Below are positions 1 to 11,664 of a stretch of 64,000 nucleotides of DNA, one piece after another (the first letter of the stretch is position 1; each line of letters starts with the position of its first letter). The position numbers were made by a program, and so were the translations under genes. The DNA lies in assembly GCA_008828725.1 (NCBI GenBank), contig MEHQ01000463.1, forward strand, positions 391,628 through 455,627. The letters run 5' to 3'. Origin of the DNA: Saccharina japonica (Eukaryota > Sar > Phaeophyceae > Laminariales > Laminariaceae). A model generated the notes under the pieces. The model was not told the origin of the DNA, made no database searches, and saw only the letters and a program-made list of their open reading frames with translations.

Positions 1-139
1 TTTCGAGGACCCCCGTTTCGAGGCATTACATCCGTATCTGCATGTATTAATAGCAGAAAAGGCCTCGCATAACCCGGTAAAAAACAATATATCATAAGGC
101 TCAGATGTCGTCTTTCGTTCTCGGCCGTCCTCTGTTTAT

Positions 140-970
140 TATGTTGCTTTTCTATTGTTTTATTTTATACTGCCAGTCACATCTCCGGGAGACGCACGGC
201 ACTTTATATTTTATTCGTTAATATAGTTTGGTTTGTTTGTTTGTTTGTTTGTTTGTTTGTTTGTTTGTTTGTTTGTTTGTTTGTTTGTTTGTTTGTTTGT
301 TTGTTTGTTTGTTTGTTTGTTTGTTTGTTTGTTTGTTTGTTTGTTTGTTTGTTTGTTTGTTTGTTTGTTTGTTTGTTTGTTTGTTTGTTTGTTTGTTTGT
401 TTGTTTGTTTGTTTGTTTGTTTGTTTGTTTGTTTGTTTGTTTGTTTGTTTGTTTGTTTGTTTGTTTGTTTGTTTGTTTGTTTGTTTGTTTGTTTGTTTGT
501 TTGTTTGTTTGTTTGTTTGTTTGTTTGTTTGTTTGTTTGTTTGTTTGTTTGTTTGTTTGTTTGTTTGTTTGTTTGTTTGTTTGTTTGTTTGTTTGTTTGT
601 TTGTTTGTTTGTTTGTTTGTTTGTTTGTTTGTTTGTTTGTTTGTTTGTTTGTTTGTTTGTTTGTTTGTTTGTTCGTTCGTTTGTTCGTTTGCTCGTTTGT
701 TCGTTCGTTTGTTCGTTTGTTTGTTTGTTTGTTTGTTTGTTTGTTTGTTTGTTGGTTGGTTGTTTGTTGTTTATATGTTTGTTATCTGTTATCTGGAAAT
801 CTTGTTTTCTTTTAGGTTTTTGTTTTCGTTTTATTTATCTCTTTCCCGTATCTCGATTGCTGGCAGGGTAGGTCGTGCCTGTCGTATATGGCATTGCATT
901 GTCTGCCCTGCTTACTGCATCGCAACGTAGTATCTCTGTGTCGAGGTTTTGTTACCACAAAACTGTTTTT
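140..970 (+). mobile_element. LINE 3'-untranslated fragment expanded by (TTTG)n
   Basis: The flanks of the microsatellite match the 3' untranslated part of the LINE at 7.0-8.1 kb and 21.6-22.6 kb. Shared stretches are CACATCTCC..GGGAGA near 178-195, GCAGGGTAGGTC near 862, and the TATCTCTGTGTCG block near 930. There is no reverse transcriptase here, so the copy is strongly 5'-truncated. A (TTTG)n array lies where the other copies carry ordinary T-rich sequence. The boundaries are approximate and the 3' tip beyond about 970 is unclear. Confidence 0.6.
231..760. repeat. Very long (TTTG)n microsatellite
   Basis: An essentially uninterrupted TTTG array runs from about 231 to 672, around 110 perfect units. 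It is followed by about 90 bases with TTCG and GCTCG interruptions. Open frames encoding Cys-Leu-Phe-Val runs in all three forward phases are products of the repeat, not genes. The degenerate right edge suggests expansion from a purer core on the left. Confidence 0.97.
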
Positions 971-974
971 TTTT

Positions 975-2205
975 TCTATAACCCGAGTCGAATTGGGCCT
1001 ATACTATGTTATACCCTTCTGCTTCTCCCATCTCCGCCGGACCGCAAAACCCGGTTTCTAGTTCGCAGATATGTCTACCCGTCATCCAGAACTCCAGCAC
1101 CCAGCACACCCAGGGTACGTGCTACAGCCGTACTCACGACAACGACGACGACTGACAACGACTGACGACCATAGTTCCAACCGAAGATAGTAGCAGGCAG
1201 TACCTTCGGTTCTTCCAATTTTGTATTCATTATAGGTGAAGTGACAAGTGTGTGTTCGTTCCTGTTTGCGCACAAGCACCCCAGAGCAGCGCAGCCCCCA
1301 GCAGCAGTATCAGATATACTTCGCGCAGCAGAACACAAGAAGAAAACCTAGTCCAACATTGTTGCAGGCATTGGTAAACAAAAAGACCCGAGGGAAGAAC
1401 ACACAGCCCGACAGACAGGCATCACCATCGGGGCCACAATCAACGACGAGGTGAACCGCATTTGTAGGTTCGCAGAATCTTGGAGCTCGCGGATGTAAGA
1501 GCCTCCGCCAGTCGCGTGGATTGTGTTGCATCACTTTAGCTAACACTGTTGTTTCCCCCTGTTGATTTTGGAGCTAGACCAACGGTTTAGGGCCAACAAA
1601 CCTATACTGGTCTCCCTTGGATCATTTACCCAGCAGTACGATGCAAGGGTCGTCGAGAGTACGATTCCCAGTCCTCGGGACACACAGAGTCGTGCCGGTC
1701 GGGTTGGAGGGTCACGTCTCGAAGTTACGAGGAGTTGAAATAGGACGCTAGTCCCCGTGGCTTAGCTAATAACCCAGCGGTTGTAGCCACATCGGATAAC
1801 CCCCAGCAGTCCCAAGGGCACCATATATTTTATTTACTCACCCCTCACTCGTCCCGACGTACCAGTAGTATGCATGACACCATGTGGAAGTAGAAGCTGC
1901 AATGACGGGTGGATCTTTCCTTGTCGAACGTTTATGAGGTGATATGATACGCGTGTAGGCTATCGCTAATGCCAAGGGTACGAGGAGCTTTGACGACTGT
2001 TCGCACATCTTCGCGTGGTCCTAGGACTTCGGGTTGGATTGGTGCTGTTGTATTGGTTGCGAGCATGGTGATGGTTTTGTGTTGCTTGTTGAGCCTGGGG
2101 CACTTGGTATTTGTTTTCGTCGTGTACAGGCATGACGTACACGTTAATAGACACCTCTCTGAGCTGTGAGACCCGTTTGAACCCTACTCCCTGCTACTCC
2201 TTTTG
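975..2205. other. No gene recognised
   Basis: I see no recognisable protein, RNA gene or clear repeat here. Short open frames (up to 96 aa) have no domain or motif I know. A run of ACGACGACG-like triplets lies near 1135-1165. Confidence 0.5.
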
Positions 2206-2209
2206 TTTT

Positions 2210-2475
2210 TTTTGTTTTGTTTTACATGCCATTAGTTTCTTCTCCCTTCTTTTCTCTTTACTTCCTGCTCGTAACTCAGATCAGGGGTCACACAGATGGC
2301 CCCGTGCCTCGCAGGTTTGTCGCTACATAGAAGACTTCGGCTTTTTCATCACTTGTCGACTGGTATCGAACTGCACCCTGATTATTCCGTTCTCCTGATT
2401 TATTTTTCCTAATTAACTCATACGCACGATCTACGCGGGATTCGGACTCCAGCACCAACTCGTAGAGTGTGTGTT
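2210..2475 (-). mobile_element. tRNA-derived SINE, diverged copy
   Basis: On the minus strand the tRNA-like head, with a B-box-like TGGAGTCCGAATCCC, lies near 2430-2455. The body follows down to the AACTCAGAT..GGGGTCAC block at 2274-2290, which is shared with the copies near 11325 and 58938. The head is weaker than in the other copies. It directly adjoins a LINE fragment on its right. Confidence 0.6.
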
Positions 2476-2489
2476 TTTTCACATAATAC

Positions 2490-3560
2490 TGCTGCTGTTC
2501 ATTTTACCCGTCGACATGAAGCCCACCCGGTGTCCGAGGCGATTCTTCATCCTAGATAATCGCTATTTGGCTATTCGGTCACTAAACTACGACACAGAGA
2601 CACTACGGGTACACTAGAGAAAAAACGAGAAACAAACAAATAACAAATGGGGCAGAATGGGGAAACAATTAATGTCGCGCCCCCCCAAAGAAGCTGGACC
2701 ACACTAAACAGAAAATAAAATTGAACGGACAGGCAAACCGAAGCACAACAAAATCACCCTCCAGGCAGCTGCAGGAGTTTGTGGTACGAGTAGCATGGAC
2801 AGGTTCTACCCACTAGTGGTACCTGGTTACCCTGTCTGCCTCCTGTTCCCGCTTTCATTAGCCGTGCCCCGCTGCCGGAGGGACGTTTGGCTATACAAAA
2901 CAAGCAAAACCCAAGGCGGACTCGTCCACCACCCACGAAACAGGAAGAACTTCTTTCATAAGGAACAACATGATGAAACATACATACCAAACCAAAATGA
3001 AAAGGACGGTGGATCGAAAGCTCAAAAACAACAAAACAGCAGTACAGGACACTTGATAATAGACAGGCAATCTGGTCCAGGCTGGATTTATAATTTGAGA
3101 GAGGGTGCTTTCTGCACTAACGTCAAGATAACGACTCCCGAATTTCTTACTTTCCTCTTAATCTCGGCCTGGCTTTCTTATTAGCCTGTATCGTATTAGG
3201 TGTCCTGTACTGACTTGTATCACGTTCGAAGCAGCTGCAGCAGTTGGCGGTACGAGTAGCATAAACATGTCCCACCTGCCATCATTAGCAGTAGTAAGTA
3301 TTAATCGTCGGCCTGATGCCGTCCCCTTCCTAGTTTCGTCCAACGCGTTTTCCCTTCTACTGCTACTGTTGCCCCCCCCTCCCCCCATCCCCTTGGGCAC
3401 CACCCACAATGAATGCGCGGTGCTGCCTACAGAGCTTTGCCAAATTCTCGTGCCACTTTTCATTGAATCGTTCGGCTTCCTCGAACACGCCTCGATACAC
3501 CTTACTAACATGTTGGGCTGCAGTGGACCACAGCGTGGTCGCAACTACAAACACCCAGAG
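2490..3560 (-). mobile_element. LINE 3' fragment with the C-terminal coding tail
   Basis: The minus strand carries the C-terminal end of the LINE protein (about 3363-3554, containing YRGVFEEAERFNEKWHE). It matches YRGVLEAAEQFMVQWHK in the main copy at 8155-8547. A 3' untranslated part follows to about 2500, where the CTACCCGTCGAC-like block near the LINE tip is recognisable. A segment at 3056-3215 is foreign to the main copy and recurs at 44032-44160. The copy is 5'-truncated and has lost continuous coding. Confidence 0.65.
3056..3215. repeat. Dispersed repeat, copy 1
   Basis: Shares the block TTTGAGAGAGGGTGCTTT and about 100 further bases, including GAATTTCTTA and TAGGTGTCCTG, with 44032-44160. 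No coding potential was recognised. The family is unknown to me. Confidence 0.7.
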
Positions 3561-3599
3561 GGAGTGACATTCGACTATATCATCATACCACCGGGGCTG

Positions 3600-4860
3600 T
3601 AGGTCGGTTTATACACCCGCTGGCATTACTTTTCGGTTCAAGCGGGTTCAAGACATACTCACGTTTGTTCAACTCAACCTCCCTACCGAATGATACGCGT
3701 GCACAGTAGTACTGCTCTATCCTAATGATTTGCCGTCGGGTCGAGCAATACGCTTAGGGTGGCCTGCACTGGTTGTCCTCATGATTATGCTCGATGACGT
3801 ACTTGACGGCATGCACAGCTCCATACGGTAAGTGGCGACCCGCCGCCACTATAGGTTATCCGACCTATGGAGCTGCTACCTGTGCATTGCTCGACCTGAT
3901 GTCTGACTACTACAATACAGTGTGCAATCGTGTCATTCGGTTGGGGTCCTGAGTTGGAACACCATGCGTCTTGTACGGAAAGCTTATTCCAGCGGTATAC
4001 GGTACACGGTACATCAAAGTAGTAGGTAGGGTGGAATGTGAAAACACGTGTTTGCGGCCGTGTACGGGATGTATTCATTTGCGTCTCGCGGCCACGGCGC
4101 AAACTGGTGCGCGCGCTCTTGCGACAGATGATAAGAATCTCCTATTTGGGCTGAGGCTCGCGTCTTATATGCTCTTCGATTTCAGCAGAAATGCTTGTGT
4201 GCACATTCTTATTTCGCAAACGGGTGCAGAATGCCAAATTCTTAAAAACAAAAAGCTCATATTCCAAAGGCGCTCCAAACGCCATTTTAGTTTTGCAAAG
4301 GCCTACGTACGAGTTTTTTTTCTCGAGCGGTTGGTTGCTGATAAGATATATAATAGTTCATATTTATCATTGAGCGGTTATTACTGTAGATATACAGTTC
4401 AGCATAGTCGACGTCTGAGGCGTGTCCTTCCGTCAAAGCACCCCATCCATGGGCAAAGCCACCCGAAGCCCCCCCTGGCTACGGACATAACCACGGAGTT
4501 GGTCGTTAATAACATGTCCGTTGAGTGGCCGGAAGTGTCGCTCAAGGATCTCTTCCTCGGCCTTCAACTCGGCAAGCGCCGGAAGGTCCTTCAAAGCATC
4601 GCGAGATAAATTCATCGCCGCTGACGCTCACCACGGCCAATTGTCCGCCACACAATCCAGCGCAGGCCGAGGTATTGTATATGGTCTATTCCGAGTGTCC
4701 GCAGTACTGTACACATTCCTTTGCTGTACAAGCGTCACAACACGTACAAGCAGCAAGCAGTGCGCCGAGCTCAAGCAATACGCTAAGCTGAGTACACCCG
4801 CATCGCTGGGGAAGGGGTGGGAATCAAGGCTTTTCATTATTTACTGACGGGGCGGTGTTG
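3600..4860. other. No gene recognised
   Basis: No known domain is visible on either strand. A 212-aa plus-strand frame (3971-4609) has no recognisable motif and no repeat support, and I do not call it a gene. Two TACTGTA heptamers lie at 4382 and 4705. Confidence 0.45.
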
Positions 4861-5480
4861 ACGGTAGTAACGACAGGGTGGTAAAACCCTCGTCGAAATG
4901 AAACCACTGCTGTGCCGTTATGTTCCGTCGACAATGTTACCTACCGTTAACTCGTACCGTCCTATGCCTCCCATACGAAAAAAAACATTGCACTTTACCG
5001 TGCAGTTCTGCGGAGAAAAACTCCCCTTACCGTCGATGTACCGTTAATACTTTTACTTCTTCTCTCCGTCAAATATGTCGGGAAGGCAGCGGCTGTGATG
5101 GACGGCCGTCTAGACTTAATGCATTCTGAAAATTTGTATATTTCACGAGATTGTCCCGTCCCGAAGAGCAAAACAACAAATATACCGTCCCATCTCGCCG
5201 AGAAAACAAAATGTGCCGTCCCGTCCCGTCGACCGAAAAAGAATGCTGGCTCGTTCCGTCGCGAATAAATACATTTACCGCCTCCGTCCGCGTCATGGAA
5301 ACAACAGTCGTTGTACTGTACCGTCCCGTCCTGCCTAGAATTTCGCACCAACCGTCCCGTCCCGCGACGCTCCGTCCCGATCAGAGAACTATAGTTTTCA
5401 GTGTTTTACCGTCCCGTCGGAATTTGCTTTCCTGGCAAACATGTCAAAACAGCCCCGTCCCGTTCCGTCTCGAATATTAC
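4860..5480. repeat. Irregular CCGTC-rich low-complexity tract
   Basis: The pentamer CCGTC, often doubled as CCGTCCCGTC, recurs every few tens of bases, densest at 5150-5470. The spacing is irregular, so this is an eroded short tandem repeat rather than a regular array. TACTGTA occurs inside it at 5314. Confidence 0.75.
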
Positions 5481-6980
5481 CAGCCATGAAAAGCGTTCAA
5501 AGGGGAAAAATCAAACTGTTGCTCTATTCAGCTCTATTTGGTATTTACATGCTTGAGGGGGACGAAAAATATTTTGGCGAGAATTATCCACACGTTAGGA
5601 AACATATCTTGGAGAAAACGTCACATGAGAGGTCGATTTTGGATAGAATAGGAAGCTTGGTTGGGATCCTCATGTGGTCTTACGGAGTGTCTACACAGCT
5701 AGTTTCTTATTCTTCTGGAGTCCAGTGCAAGTGAAAAAATATTTTGCGCCGATCCCTTGCAATTCCCCACGTACGTGCTAATTATGATTTCCTCATCGAG
5801 TTCAGCTCAAATGCTTAGCTGTAAGTTCTTATTTTTCGCAAAATATCAGCCTCAAATTTCAAGTATCAGATTCTCAACATCTTTCCGTCGCGTACTGTAC
5901 TATAAATATGGTGGGATAATCCGGTTCGCGATGGCCACAGCAGTATGGCGTGCAGCGATAGAAGTACAATGCTTGCTTCAATATGGGCAATAACATCATA
6001 ATATCAATATTATGTTGTAGTTATTTTCACCTCCTTATCGTGTCCCGCGTAGGTGACAATTATTTATAATGATTACGGGTATGATACAGCTGGTATGATA
6101 TATGCCATGATGTCTCCGGGATCTATCGGAGCGCACAGTTAGTGGGTGTGCTGGATGTCTACGTTAAATAATCACGGGAGTAATGTGAACAAAACACACG
6201 GCCTAACATATTCTGGACCCTTGAACACACATATATACATGCCGGTACGTGTATGTATAAGGGACACTTTGAAATATGTTCTCGTCATTTTGATTGCGAT
6301 GGTATCGTCCGCTTATTTTCTATCAGTGATTGTTACCTCTCTGTGATACATCGGGTGGTGTCAATTATCGCTACGGTATCAGTTTCACTTCCTTCCCGTG
6401 TTCTTCGTTGACATCTTCACTTTTTCTCGCCATGCTTGCGCTGTATGTCTTTTTTTTCAAGTTTATGTTTTCATTTTTTAATCTTGATTTATTCGTTTCT
6501 ATACTTACTTGTGTCCACGCCATACATTTATGTATATCTGTATCTACAATGATGGCGGTATTCCCCAAACTGATGCCGGGATTACCACTTGAGTCTTCGC
6601 AGCGCGTGTCTGCTGTGAAAATCTACCTTTGATACGCAGCCTGTTGTACTTATGAGGGGTGCTTACCACTTATACCAGAGAAAATATTTGAAGGCCACGT
6701 TACTACTCCTGCTGCTGTGCAAGAACAATGATAGCTAGCCCGAACCAGAACCTACTCCAATCACACCAATTAATCGACCATTAGTTATCGTTGTTTCCGT
6801 TGTCTCGTACACAGGTCACCTCAACCATTTTATCAAGTATGTGATAAGCTCTACGAGAGGAGCGTATCTTCCGTACGGAAAAGGGCAAAGTGGTTGGACA
6901 GACAGTTGTAGGGGTGCTTACGTACGTGCTTACTACTTTTCGAGGAAATGGTTCAGGGCCACTGCTGTGTACCAGACGAA
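5480..6980. other. No confident gene; one open frame noted
   Basis: A plus-strand frame at 5441-5734 (97 aa) leaves the CCGTC tract and then encodes a mixed, protein-like stretch from Met16 on (MKSVQRGKIKLLLYSALFG..). It could be an exon, but I recognise no family and it has no supporting copy. The rest is AT-rich with nothing recognisable. GTCGCGTACTGTA at 5887-5899 matches the right terminus of the MITE at 33790-33965 and may be a lone transposon end. Confidence 0.35.
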
Positions 6981-8154
6981 CATGTGTGTGTGTGTGTTCT
7001 TCACATTAAACCTTCCTTTCTACCCGTCGACATCCAGCACACCCAGTGTCCGTGCCGATTCTTCATCCTAAAAAGGTACCAGTTCTGTGGTCACAAAGCT
7101 ACGACACAGAGATACTACGCTCAGTGCAGCGAGCAGAGCAGACAATGCAATTCCATACCAGATATACGACAGGCAAGACCTACCCTGCTAGCAATCCAGG
7201 TGCATGCGAGAGAAAAAGAGAAAAAAAGAAAAAAAAGCGAAAAGGAAAAATAGTAAAGAGTAAACATACTGAAGCAAATGCAATAAAAGAAAGTGTCGTG
7301 CTGCTCCCATAGGAGATGCGACATCCAATAAAAAAGAAATCAAATCAAATGAAACCAAATGAAATGGACCGAAACAACAGCGCCAACAGAGCAAGACTAA
7401 GAACGACAGGAAAGGACAGGCAGCCGGAGCACACCAAAAGCACCTTCCAGGCAGCCGAGGCAGGTTTATACCCGTAGTACAGGCAGGTTCTACCAGCTAG
7501 TCGGTCTGGTACTGGTACCTACTCTGTTTGCCGTCTCTGTCCTGCTTTTGTCCGCCGTGATTTCCGTACGAACCCCCCCACCCTCCGTCTCCATTCCCTT
7601 GGGCGCCACACATACAACGGATACGTGGCACTTCCTACTCAGTCCCTTTTCGTTCTCGTGTCACACACGAGGGTCCAGGGAAGAGAAGAGGAAATCACGA
7701 AAAAAAAAAATGAATACGTACGTAGCTAAACAACCAAAGAAATTCCTACTGTAGGAAAATACGGAGGGGCGGAGAGACAAAGGCAAAAGCGATCACAGCA
7801 AAATAAATAAGTAAAACAAAATAAATGATACGAGGGGCTGTAGCATCGCTGTCCTTGAGAAGCTACAACAGGCAGTACACCAAGCAAAAACTAAACTAAA
7901 TATAGAAATAAACACAAAGAGACAGACAAAGGGAAAGAAAGACCACCAGAAATACCCAAGGAAAAAAAAAGAAAAAAAAAGCACCCAGTTCGCCATCCAC
8001 CCAGCCAGGTAGTACTTCTTCCTCATCACAGTGATAAGAACGAGAGTAACAATGAAACTAAAAAGACAAAACGAAACGAAACGAAAAAACACAACAGAGC
8101 CGCGTTCGAAGCAGCTACAGAGGTGCGTGGCACGGGTAGTCTAGGCGGGACTTA

Positions 8155-8713
8155 CTAGTCAGCCTGGTACCTTGCTATCCTGTCGGCTGTCTCCCTCCTG
8201 CTCTCATCAACCTCGGTTTCCTTACGACTGTTGCCCCCCCCCTTCCCATTCCCTTGTGCACTCCCCGCGCCGGATGCGTGGCGCTGTCTACTCAGTTCCG
8301 CCTCGACCTTGTGCCACTGGACCATGAACTGTTCAGCCGCTTCGAGGACCCCCCTGTACCACTTGCCCACTTTAGTTGCTGCAACGGTCCACGCTGCGGT
8401 CTCTACTCCAAACACCAACGGGACCTGTGCCGCGGACCCCTTGGTGGCTTGAAACACCTTGAGGTCCTCAGCAAGGCATTTCTGCCCGGACTTTGGTTGT
8501 CCTCCCGGTCTGCGTCCCTCCCCACCCGTCATGGTCCCGAACATCACTCGACTAGGTAGTCACCCCTTGGGTTGCCGTGCCACGGCTCCCGCAAAGAACA
8601 GTCGTCGTTTACGGATCGTCGTTTCGATGCTCTCGCATCGTGTCTGCTTGAGAGCCTTTGCGTACGAGAGGGTCCTGTAGTCGCCACGCTGCCGACGCTG
8701 GAAGCCAATGACC
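8155..8713 (-). pseudogene. LINE C-terminal coding tail beyond the SINE
   Basis: Downstream of the SINE the LINE protein resumes (RTLSYAKALKQTRCES, RKRRLFFAGAVARQPKG), then shifts frame near 8550-8560 into MFGTMTGGEGRRPGG and YRGVLEAAEQFMVQWHK, ending at about 8155. The same tail appears at 3363-3554. I know no named domain for it; its place directly after the reverse transcriptase marks it as part of the element's protein. The bases CGTCACA at its SINE-side border are part of the target duplication. Confidence 0.75.
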
Positions 8714-9117
8714 CGCAGGAGGATTTGGTGGTGTACCGATCGGAGCCTGGCGAAGTGTTGTGCACTGAGAGTCCACGTCACAAAGTAGGCTCCTCTCCCT
8801 CCTCCCCCACTACGGTTCTTGCCTTGCATTTTTGTCGCGAGAAGACTTCAAGCCTTTCCTTCCCTCGTCGACTCGCATCGAATTGTGCCTACCCACGCTA
8901 CTATTAATTGGCGCTCTCAGCAGTTGATTCCGTTTTGTATTTATTTTTGCAAATAAACTCAAAAGTCCGACCCACGTGAGATTCGAACTCCAGACATCAA
9001 CGTTCAGAAGCGTTCCAGGCTACCTCTAGACCATCGGGGCGACCGACTCGCAGGAGGATTTGGTGGTGTACCGATCGGAGCCTGGCGAAGTGTTGTGCAC
9101 TGAGAGTCCACGTCACA
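8710..9117. repeat. 73-bp direct duplication flanking the SINE
   Basis: Positions 8710-8782 and 9045-9117 are identical except for one base. Both are LINE coding sequence (the TLSAQHFARLRS region). Removing one copy plus the SINE restores LINE continuity, so this acts as a target-site duplication, but a very long one. Confidence 0.9.
8783..9044 (-). mobile_element. tRNA-derived SINE inserted in the LINE
   Basis: On the minus strand it begins GGTCGCCCCGATGG, with an A-box-like TGGTCTAGAGGT and a B-box-like GAGTTCGAATCTC. The body then runs to GCCTACTTTG at 8783. It is shorter at its 3' end than the copies near 11.3 and 58.9 kb. It is flanked by direct repeats at 8710-8782 and 9045-9117, which match at 72 of 73 positions and are LINE sequence. 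Confidence 0.85.
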
Positions 9118-10445
9118 CATCCGTACAGCAGGGTTTCAATCACCTCGGCCTTCAACATGCGGACTTTCAGACTAAGTCGGGCCGTCTTCATGTCGTACAA
9201 CTCTGGTCCGCACCGTTTGAAGCACGCCCACATGAGACGGATCCGTCGTTCGATTTCGAGTGACAGGTCAGCGTCTTCGTGGATAATGCCGCCGAGGTAC
9301 AAGAACTGGCTCGTCTGTCTATACCTCTGACCAGCTGCTTCGATAACGAGCGGCGGAGGAGGGGGTCTCTGGTCCCGTGTTCGTAGGATCATCGTTTCCG
9401 TTTTCTTTTCTGAAACCGTGAGGCCTGCTGCTTCGAAGACAGTCACGATGACTGTCATCATTTTAGCGAGACCCTTCGCAGACTTTGAGACAATTCCTGC
9501 ATCATCGGCGTACAGCATACCCCATACAGCCCTTCGCACGCATGCCAATTGTACCTCTTTTCCAACGACTACATCCTCCTCGAGGTAACCCAAATCCCTC
9601 ATGATGTCTTCGTCTGCGCTGAAGAGTACGAGAACAACGTGTATCACAGCAGCGAAAAACACGTTGAACAGCAGTGGCGACAGCACGCAGCCTTGTCGTA
9701 GCCCCTGCGTGACATTAAACCAATCGGAGTGCTCACCATCATCTGTGCGTACGCAAGCGCGCATGCCGTCGTGGAACTGGCGGATGATTGTAAGCATCTT
9801 AGTTGGTATGCCAACGCGCGTAAGAACCTGCCACAGCAGCTCTCGGTCGACAGAGTCGTATGCTTTCTGCAGATCGATGAAGCACATGCACAAAGGGATT
9901 TTCCTCTCTCGTCCGATTTTTTGTAATCGTCGTACTACGAACAGCATGTCGACTGTTGATCGTGTAGGACGAAAACCGCACTATTCCTCAGGGAAGATGC
10001 CTCGGTCCTCGCAGTAGTTGCTGATACGGGATGCGACGATTTTCAGCACTTTCCCTGCGTGGGCAACAAGCGAAATCCCTCTGTAGTTGTTGCAATCAGT
10101 TCAGTCCTTCTATTTGTAAAGCACCTTGATCGCGTCTGTCCACTGCTGGGGGACTTCACCCGTTATCCAAACATTGACAAGAATGTGGTGGAAGCATTGG
10201 ATGAAATCGGGGTGATCGATTTTCAGTAGCTCGGCGGGCAGGTCGTCTGGTCCTACCACTTTCCAATTCGGCATTGCCTTAACGGCTCCCATAATCTCGT
10301 CTACAGATGGCTCATCACCACGGGATTGTTCAAGCGGTCGTGGTGGCAATGGATCGATGATAGTGGGATCAAGTTTCAGTGATTTCGTGTTCAAGAGTTT
10401 GTGGAAGGCTCTCATCCACCATTCACGAATTATAAACAGCCCCAA
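9118..10445 (-). pseudogene. LINE reverse transcriptase (broken)
   Basis: The frame at 8997-9947 carries classical reverse transcriptase motifs: FIDLQKAYDSVDR at residues 23-35 (first catalytic Asp), QGLRQGCVLSPLLF at 81-94, and LYADDAG at 145-151 (the catalytic ADD pair). The same frame continues upstream through [16 protein letters not shown] near 10030-10095 but has an in-frame TAG at 9981-9983. An N-terminal piece at 10110-10445 (GPDDLPAELLK) is in another frame, so a frameshift lies near 10095-10110. The last about 40 residues of the 8997-9947 frame read into the duplicated flank and SINE. The protein would copy its RNA at a nicked target; this copy cannot. Confidence 0.93.
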
Positions 10446-11265
10446 CTATGTTACGTATGTACGAGTATTAGATCTCATCCTTGTTGGCAAGTCATCTTAT
10501 GTCGCCACTCGATAACACGGAGTAATAACCAGTACGATAGTATGCGTAGTAATATTATTATGCTCAAGAGTTGAATCCTCGGACGATCCAATAGTGGCCA
10601 AGCAGAGTTCATTATGGATCAAGCCAGTAAAGGTATGCAGGACAAGTTATCCATTATCGTATTACCTGGTGTCTACCGTACTATATCGTCAGTGGTTTAG
10701 TTGCCCAGTATCCACGTGTGGAACAACATTTCTCAGAGTAAACACGATGCGATATAATTGATAAGCTGTCGTGGTACATTGTGTGAAGTACAATATGTAT
10801 TACCGTATATAGACTGCGTACTGCGTACAAAATCGGTCACGATTGTTGTTGCGTTGTCTTACGTATGGGTGTCGAACGAAGTACATGTTACTCTTGTGAG
10901 ATGCAAATTATCGTAGCAAGGGCATGTTGATGTTGGCGATCCTCAAGATCATCAAGGGGGCAGAAGCGTTTGCACGCCCACTCTCCCACTCTTCTTTTGC
11001 TCATCATCAGCCTCGCTTTTGAGCACATACAATAATCAACATTGTTGGCCTGGAGTCTTATCTTCTATTGAAGCGTTCATAGAAGTATACCTAACAGCGA
11101 CTTAAGCGTTCACCCTCAAATGTAAGTTGTGTCTTGACTGGTCTTCAGCAAGCGAGCCTACAGCGTACACACCAGCTACGAGCTGGTACACACGCTGAAC
11201 CCACATCATTATTAACGAGGTTACGGCCAATCCGTCGTATCATACGTGCGCATCCCATTCATAAT
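10437..11265. other. No gene recognised
   Basis: No domain, long open frame or clear repeat is visible. ACTGCGTACTGCGTAC at 10812-10827 is a small local duplication. Confidence 0.5.
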
Positions 11266-11279
11266 CTTCGCCCTTTCAT

Positions 11280-11575
11280 TCTCTCTCCCTTATATTAATA
11301 GTCGTAACACAGATGGATCCGGGGTAACTCAGTAGGCTGTTCTCCTCCCACCCCACTACGGTGCGTGCCTTGGATTTTTATCGCAAGAAGCTTTCAGCAC
11401 TCTCTTGCCTCGTCGACTCTCGTCAAATTGTGCCTACTTAAGCTGTATTAGGCGCTCTCGATAGTTGGATCGTGTCATGTGATAAAAACAAAAAAACTTC
11501 AAAATACGGAGACTCGAACCCCTGACTTCAACCTTAGTATTTACTATGGCCACCTGCTGGACCACGGGGGCGACC
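11280..11575 (-). mobile_element. tRNA-derived SINE, best-preserved promoter
   Basis: The minus strand starts GGTCGCCCCCGTGG, with a full A-box match TGGTCCAGCAGG and a B box GGTTCGAGTCTCC. These are the internal RNA polymerase III promoter of a tRNA-derived SINE. The body continues through the GTGCCTA..GACGAGGC block to the AACACAGAT..GGGG block near 11310-11330. The right edge touches a short repeat of GACTTCAACCTTA (11524 and 11579). Confidence 0.85.
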
Positions 11576-11612
11576 GCGACTTCAACCTTACCATTCTCCG
11601 TGGTTATTTGCT

Positions 11613-11662
11613 ACTGTCGACGGGTAGAAAGGAAGGTTTAATGTGAAGAACACACACACACT
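11613..11662 (+). mobile_element. LINE 3' tip only
   Basis: The 50 bases from GTCGACGGGTAGAAAGG to GAAGAACACACACACAC match the 3' termini at 7000 (inverted) and 22600-22637. This is an extreme 5' truncation ending in the same (AC)n tail. Confidence 0.85.
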
Positions 11663-11664
11663 TT

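Larger units (their letters stand above)
6985..10436 (-). mobile_element. Non-LTR retrotransposon (LINE), 5'-truncated, interrupted by a SINE
   Basis: Reading leftwards, it holds reverse transcriptase from about 10436 to 9118, a C-terminal tail down to about 8155, and a 3' untranslated region ending at about 6985 in (AC)n. The SINE at 8783-9044 splits it and is flanked by a 73-bp direct duplication. The left third (about 6990-7960) is repeated in inverted orientation at 21640-22640. The element starts inside the reverse transcriptase, so any first reading frame and endonuclease are missing. This is the most complete of five copies here. Confidence 0.92.

Noticed and set aside
228-930. Long open frames of Cys-Leu-Phe-Val repeats
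   Set aside because: They are translations of the TTTG microsatellite in all three phases, and no coding support exists.
8955-9044. tRNA gene (also near 11500 and 59140)
   Set aside because: A- and B-box-like motifs are present but continue into a shared 200-300-bp body, so these are SINE heads. No cloverleaf could be completed with confidence.
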